Shown here piece after piece: positions 60,511 to 64,000 of a DNA stretch of 64,000 nucleotides. Below the pieces are notes generated by a model that was not told the origin of the DNA, ran no database searches, and was given only the letters and a program-made list of their open reading frames with translations. The position numbers and the translations under genes were made by a program. Source of the DNA: Treponema sp. (lineage in GTDB: Bacteria; Spirochaetota; Spirochaetia; Treponematales; Treponemataceae); assembly GCA_022010055.1 (NCBI GenBank), contig CP091737.1, positions 1,612,001 through 1,676,000 on the forward strand, written 5' to 3'. The first letter of the stretch is position 1. The number at the start of each line of letters is the position of its first letter.

Positions 60511-62250
60511 ATGGCAACACCACAGTTTAATATCAAGACTGGGGCAGACAGCTCGGCGTATTTTTCACGTGAAATAACAAAGAGCGACAAGAAGCCTAAT
60601 GGCGAAGCATACTCAGAAGCAGAACTCGGGCTTATCAAGAGCGAGCAGTTCACCGATTCTGATTATTACAATTATCCAGTCCTTTTGAGACGAACAGGAG
60701 ATTCATTAAAGGGTTCTACAGAAAGCATTGAATCAAATGAACTCCGAAAAGGTCGTACAAAATCAGCTCCTAGAAAGGGAAATTCTTCTTCTGAAGGGTC
60801 GCTGGATTTTGAATTTAGCCCGGAAACATACGACGATGTTCTCGAAGCTGCACTCAGAAGCGAATGGAAACCATGGAAGAACGACACAAACAGCGATACG
60901 AATATTGACGGCGATTACGGTGTGTTCCAGGATGGATTCTTCTCAATGAAGAGCATTGATAACAACGGCAATGTTATTGATATTAAAGAAACTGGTTGGA
61001 ACAAAGGCTGATTGTACCGGGCTTGAAATTTCTGACCCGAATTACCCGGTTGTAATCACAGATGAGAAAGACAATCTTGAAATTGCCGAACTTACCTGCG
61101 GAACAAAAGACATCCGGTATGATGTCCTTAAACATTTCGGAGGCGTAGAGGGAGATGACTTGTATCAAGATTTTGAGCACTTCTCTGTAAATGCACTTGA
61201 TATGTCTGTTACACCTGGGCAGATTGTTACTGGCTCATTCAGTTTCATGGGGTCAAACAATCCTGAACTTGTTCAGGAAGGTAGTGGAGAGAAAACTTTG
61301 TATACATATACAAAGGCTACGTCTTATGATAGCAGTACAACATATTATTCCGATGAGAAAGGTACTGTCGCAGCTCCTCAGCCGACCTCCGAAGGAGATA
61401 TTACAGGTGGAAATTATTTATCAGAACTGAAAACGGAAAGTCTGAGCCTACTGGAATTATTAAAATCCTTTCTGATTACACAGGTCATAAAGGCAGATTC
61501 CTTGAGGCTAAAGATTCAGAAAAAGTTTCTGATTGGATTAAGAATCTTCCTAAGAAAGGAACTTCTACAGACCAGTACACAGCAAGAGAAGGTTTTCTGT
61601 ATATTGACGGCATGAGAGTACAGTACGGCTCTAACTTGTCTTTCAGTCTCAATAATGGACTTGAAAGAACATTTGCAATCTTTGAAAAAGACGCAATCGC
61701 CATGTCTCCGCTTTCACTTGATATTACAGGTTCGCTTGGAGCTTACCTTATCAAAGGATATTCTGAGAAACTTTACAACCTTGCGACAAAAGATACTGAT
61801 GTAGAGGTATTATTCTGCTTCCAAAATAAGGAAGAGAATCCAGATACAATGTATGTAGTCCAGATTTTCAAGACAAAGTTCACAGACAACGAAATTTCGT
61901 CAGGTTCTGAGAACCTTGAGGTTACATTCCCTTTCCAAAGTTTTGAGGAAAGAGCAATACGTATCTTCCGAATCCGCCGAAAGCAGCCTATATACATTTC
62001 CGCTCTTACAGCAGCACAGACAGAGTTTGATATTCAGTTATCATCTGCTGTTGATACTCTTCCGGCAGATACAAAAGTAAATGTTTCTATCGGAACAGGC
62101 GATGCCGAGGCTGCAACTTTTGTTCAAGATTTGAATGACAAAGGTGTAATAAAATGCACTGCAAAAACAGCACCTGCGTCAGGCGACAAGGTTATGGTTT
62201 CTGTAACATTTAACAATCTAACAAAGAGTAGAGTATACTCTGTTGCATAA
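60511..62250 (+). CDS. Major tail tube protein, two frameshifts
   Basis: MATPQFNIKTGADSSAYF... One extra base near 61006 and one missing near 61418 cancel out; joined length is 579 aa. The double-barrel part occurs in two homologous halves (SLDFEFSPETYDDV; then VQYGSNLSFSLNNG, TFAIFEKDAIAM, SLDITGSLGAYL). The last 90 residues look like an Ig-type decoration domain (IYISALTAAQTEFDIQL). Larger than most tube proteins. Confidence 0.75.
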
Positions 62251-62254
62251 CCCT

Positions 62255-62285
62255 ACAAGGGGAGCAAAATACTCCCCTTGTTTTC
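62255..62285 (+). terminator. Terminator after tail tube gene
   Basis: ACAAGGGGAG / CTCCCCTTGT perfect 10-bp stem, loop CAAAATA-type, short T-run. Likely partial, giving more tube protein than downstream tail proteins. Confidence 0.75.
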
Positions 62286-62318
62286 AAATTTTCCACATCA
62301 GCTAAGGAACTTTTATTT

Positions 62319-62780
62319 ATGGCGACATCAAAGAAAAATGAGGACATTTCACAGAAGGCTGAAAACGGTGCTACACTTGATATTGCACAGTTTTTCTCTC
62401 GAGACAATGAGAATAACGGTGTATGGTTTGAACCTGAAATAAATGGCAGAAAATGCGGATTTGAATTTCTTGTTTGCGGCGTAAATTCAAACACCGCCTC
62501 AATTGCTGACGAAAAATGGAATAAGCAGAAAAGCGAAGTAAAATCTATTCAAGACCCACAGGAACGAGCAAAAAAAGATGACGAAATTTTTTCGGAGCGT
62601 ATCGCAGGCTTTATCCTTGACATCCGCGGAAAGGACAAGAAACGACTTGTGGCAAATGGCAGAGAAGTAACAAAAGATGACATACCTTTAATTATCTACA
62701 ACTCCCCTGCCCTTGCAGTTGAAGTCTCAAAATTTGCAGGTACCCTTGAAAATTTTTTAGGGCAAGAGAAGAACGATTAA
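62319..62780 (+). CDS. Tail assembly chaperone, short form (G-like)
   Basis: 153 aa, acidic, with a helical N-terminus and EINGRKCGFEFLVCGVN. Sits between tail tube and tape measure, the fixed position of lambda G-type chaperones. It ends just after a slippery heptamer (62753-62759). Confidence 0.75.
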   Translation: MATSKKNEDISQKAENGATLDIAQFFSRDNENNGVWFEPEINGRKCGFEFLVCGVNSNTASIADEKWNKQKSEVKSIQDPQERAKKDDEIFSERIAGFILDIRGKDKKRLVANGREVTKDDIPLIIYNSPALAVEVSKFAGTLENFLGQEKND

Positions 62781-63211
62781 AACCTGCTGTCGAACGTTAC
62801 TTCTATCTTAATTATCAATATTCAAAAAAGGTCTCGATTTATAATCCAAAAAATAAGAAGAATGAGATAAAATCGAGACCTGTCTGCAATATTGATGAAC
62901 GCGACGACTTTATTAGAAAATTTGGAAATGATGAATTTCTCAGAATATGTAAAATAGACCCGAAATGGGATAACTTAAAGGATATTCCCATCCCAGAGGA
63001 CTGCCAGTGGCTTTGGTCGCACTTTTTAACATTATTTTATTCCTGTGCTATAGATATAAATGGGAACAGGATATTTCGACCTGTAGATATTCTCAATTAC
63101 TGCGAGTGCTTCGGAATTGATATGACTTACAGGGAAAGAAAACTTATGCTTTCAATGAAGCATTGGGCTTGTTCCGTTATCTATCAGCTGGAGAATTCCA
63201 AGGAGGATTAG
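62319..63211 (+). CDS. Tail assembly chaperone, frameshifted fusion (G-T-like)
   Basis: At T TTT TTA (62753-62759, codons AAT TTT TTA) a -1 slip enters a second frame read as REERLKPAVERYFYLNY and ending VIYQLENSKED at 63211. The extension has no good start of its own, so it should be made as a fusion of about 298 aa. In lambda, the G/G-T ratio made this way controls tail assembly around the tape measure. Confidence 0.8.
62753..62759 (+). other. -1 ribosomal frameshift site
   Basis: TTTTTTA in the X-XXY-YYZ register of the upstream gene, 20 bases before its stop. Textbook slippery sequence. Confidence 0.8.
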
Positions 63212-63216
63212 GAACT

Positions 63217-64000
63217 ATGGCTGACCAGAACAACATCTCTGATTTAGAGAAGGAATATGAGGCTAAGATAAATGCCGTAGTTGCTAATGAGGCATACAAA
63301 GCCTCCATAGAGGAATCTCCCGATAGCAATGCAAGCCTGGGGGGAACAGTTGATATTTCAAATCTTCTGACAGCCTCTAAAACTCTTAGCAAGATAACAG
63401 AATCTGTTAAAAATTTAAAAGACGAAGCAGGAGCCTCAAAAAAAAGCGGGATTACATACGGAATTGATTATTCAGATGTTCCAATGGCTCGCCTATCTAG
63501 GAAAGATAGAAAAGAATCTGAATCTTTTTTAGATAAGTACAAAGATGAAATTCAGGCAGTCCATTCAAAACGCCAGCAAGATACATTGGAACAGTTTTTG
63601 AATACCGGCTCCTCTGGATTATTATATAAAGCAGAAAGTATGCTTGCAGAATCAAGCAGAAAGCAGAAATTCAAGGAGCAAATGCAGCTCTTTGACTATA
63701 ATTACAAAAACAGAGAAAAAGGTAATATAAGAAAATATCAGGAACAATTAAAAGCTAATGGCGGTGGCGTAAATTTTACACTGCCAAATACTAATCTTAG
63801 GAATTTACTTGGAAACAGTTCTGCCGCAACAAGAATAAAAAATGAAAATATAAACAATGAGAGAAAGAAAGATTTTTACATTCAAAAACAAGCACGCGAA
63901 ATTGTTGATGAAATTTATAAAACCATACAGGAAAAAAGACAAAGAGAATCGAATCCAATTTCGGCACAATCCGCTTCCAGATTATTGCTTACAGACGATG
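63217..64000 (+). CDS. Probable tape measure protein, N-terminal part
   Basis: Open from ATG 63217 to the window end (261 codons). Begins MADQNNISDLEKEYEAKINA; mostly charged and polar helix with N/S/Q-rich parts and coiled coil. Strong AAGGAGG within the chaperone's last codons. Position right after the chaperones is that of the tape measure, which sets tail length. No enzymatic domain visible so far. Confidence 0.7.
   Translation, partial: MADQNNISDLEKEYEAKINAVVANEAYKASIEESPDSNASLGGTVDISNLLTASKTLSKITESVKNLKDEAGASKKSGITYGIDYSDVPMARLSRKDRKESESFLDKYKDEIQAVHSKRQQDTLEQFLNTGSSGLLYKAESMLAESSRKQKFKEQMQLFDYNYKNREKGNIRKYQEQLKANGGGVNFTLPNTNLRNLLGNSSAATRIKNENINNERKKDFYIQKQAREIVDEIYKTIQEKRQRESNPISAQSASRLLLTDD

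Noticed and set aside
62753..62759. Treating the chaperone overlap as another sequencing indel
   Set aside because: The heptamer is a perfect slippery site in phase and the position is the classic one for programmed frameshifting.
1..64000. Diversity-generating retroelement (template/variable repeat pair with reverse transcriptase)
   Set aside because: No reverse transcriptase motifs and no adenine-variable repeat pair were seen in this window.

Overview
The window reads as most of a large temperate siphovirus (prophage or contig junction) in an A+T-rich, probably spirochaetal (Treponema-like) host. The host guess is an inference. It rests on a spirochaete-style lipoprotein at the extreme left (bases 1-294), a second lipoprotein carried inside the phage, and overall composition. 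No integrase is visible; the rest of the phage lies beyond base 64000.

Layout. (1) 1-294: start of a probable host lipoprotein gene. 295-501 holds a dyad that may mark the junction. (2) 502-4848, leftward: replication module (DnaB helicase, DnaC-like loader, winged-helix initiator). Its 5' leader carries a terminator hairpin whose loop can pair upstream as a pseudoknot. (3) 5112-10128: divergent small genes and an SbcC/SbcD (Rad50/Mre11) pair. (4) 10187-26587, leftward: many small genes, two HExxH peptidase-like proteins, an HNH protein, two DNA methylases, a radical-SAM protein, a MazG-like fusion, SSB, Rad52-type annealing protein and an excisionase-like protein. (5) 26764-43627, leftward: membrane proteins, RadC-like protein, lipoprotein, ComM-like AAA+ protein and dozens of small unknowns. 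(6) 43640-44256: no genes but dense hairpins, my best candidate for a large ornate non-coding RNA. (7) 44769-46072, rightward: a Cro/CI-type regulator and a Cys-rich protein. (8) 46076-49885, leftward: a terminase-like ATPase with a damaged Walker A, a DNA methylase, dUTPase and a DUF4406 protein. (9) 50072-64000, rightward late operon: terminase, portal, minor head protein, scaffold, capsid, connectors, tail terminator, tail tube, tail chaperones made by -1 frameshifting, and a probable tape measure.

Control. Two recurrent intergenic signals tie these blocks together. One is GCCGTTC (or GGCGTTC) placed 14-15 nt before a -10-like hexamer, at six promoters of early units. The other is an AGTTGTAAAWTACAACT-type palindrome at the early, excisionase and late control regions. 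Several leftward genes have a terminator directly before their ribosome binding site, with no room for a promoter, which suggests attenuation or antitermination.

Caution. About twenty genes are split by single-base indels, often in A or T runs, while their reading otherwise stays intact. This looks like uncorrected long-read consensus error more than decay. I joined these genes and marked each one. Many leftward small proteins have no recognisable family, and for these I give only what can be seen.
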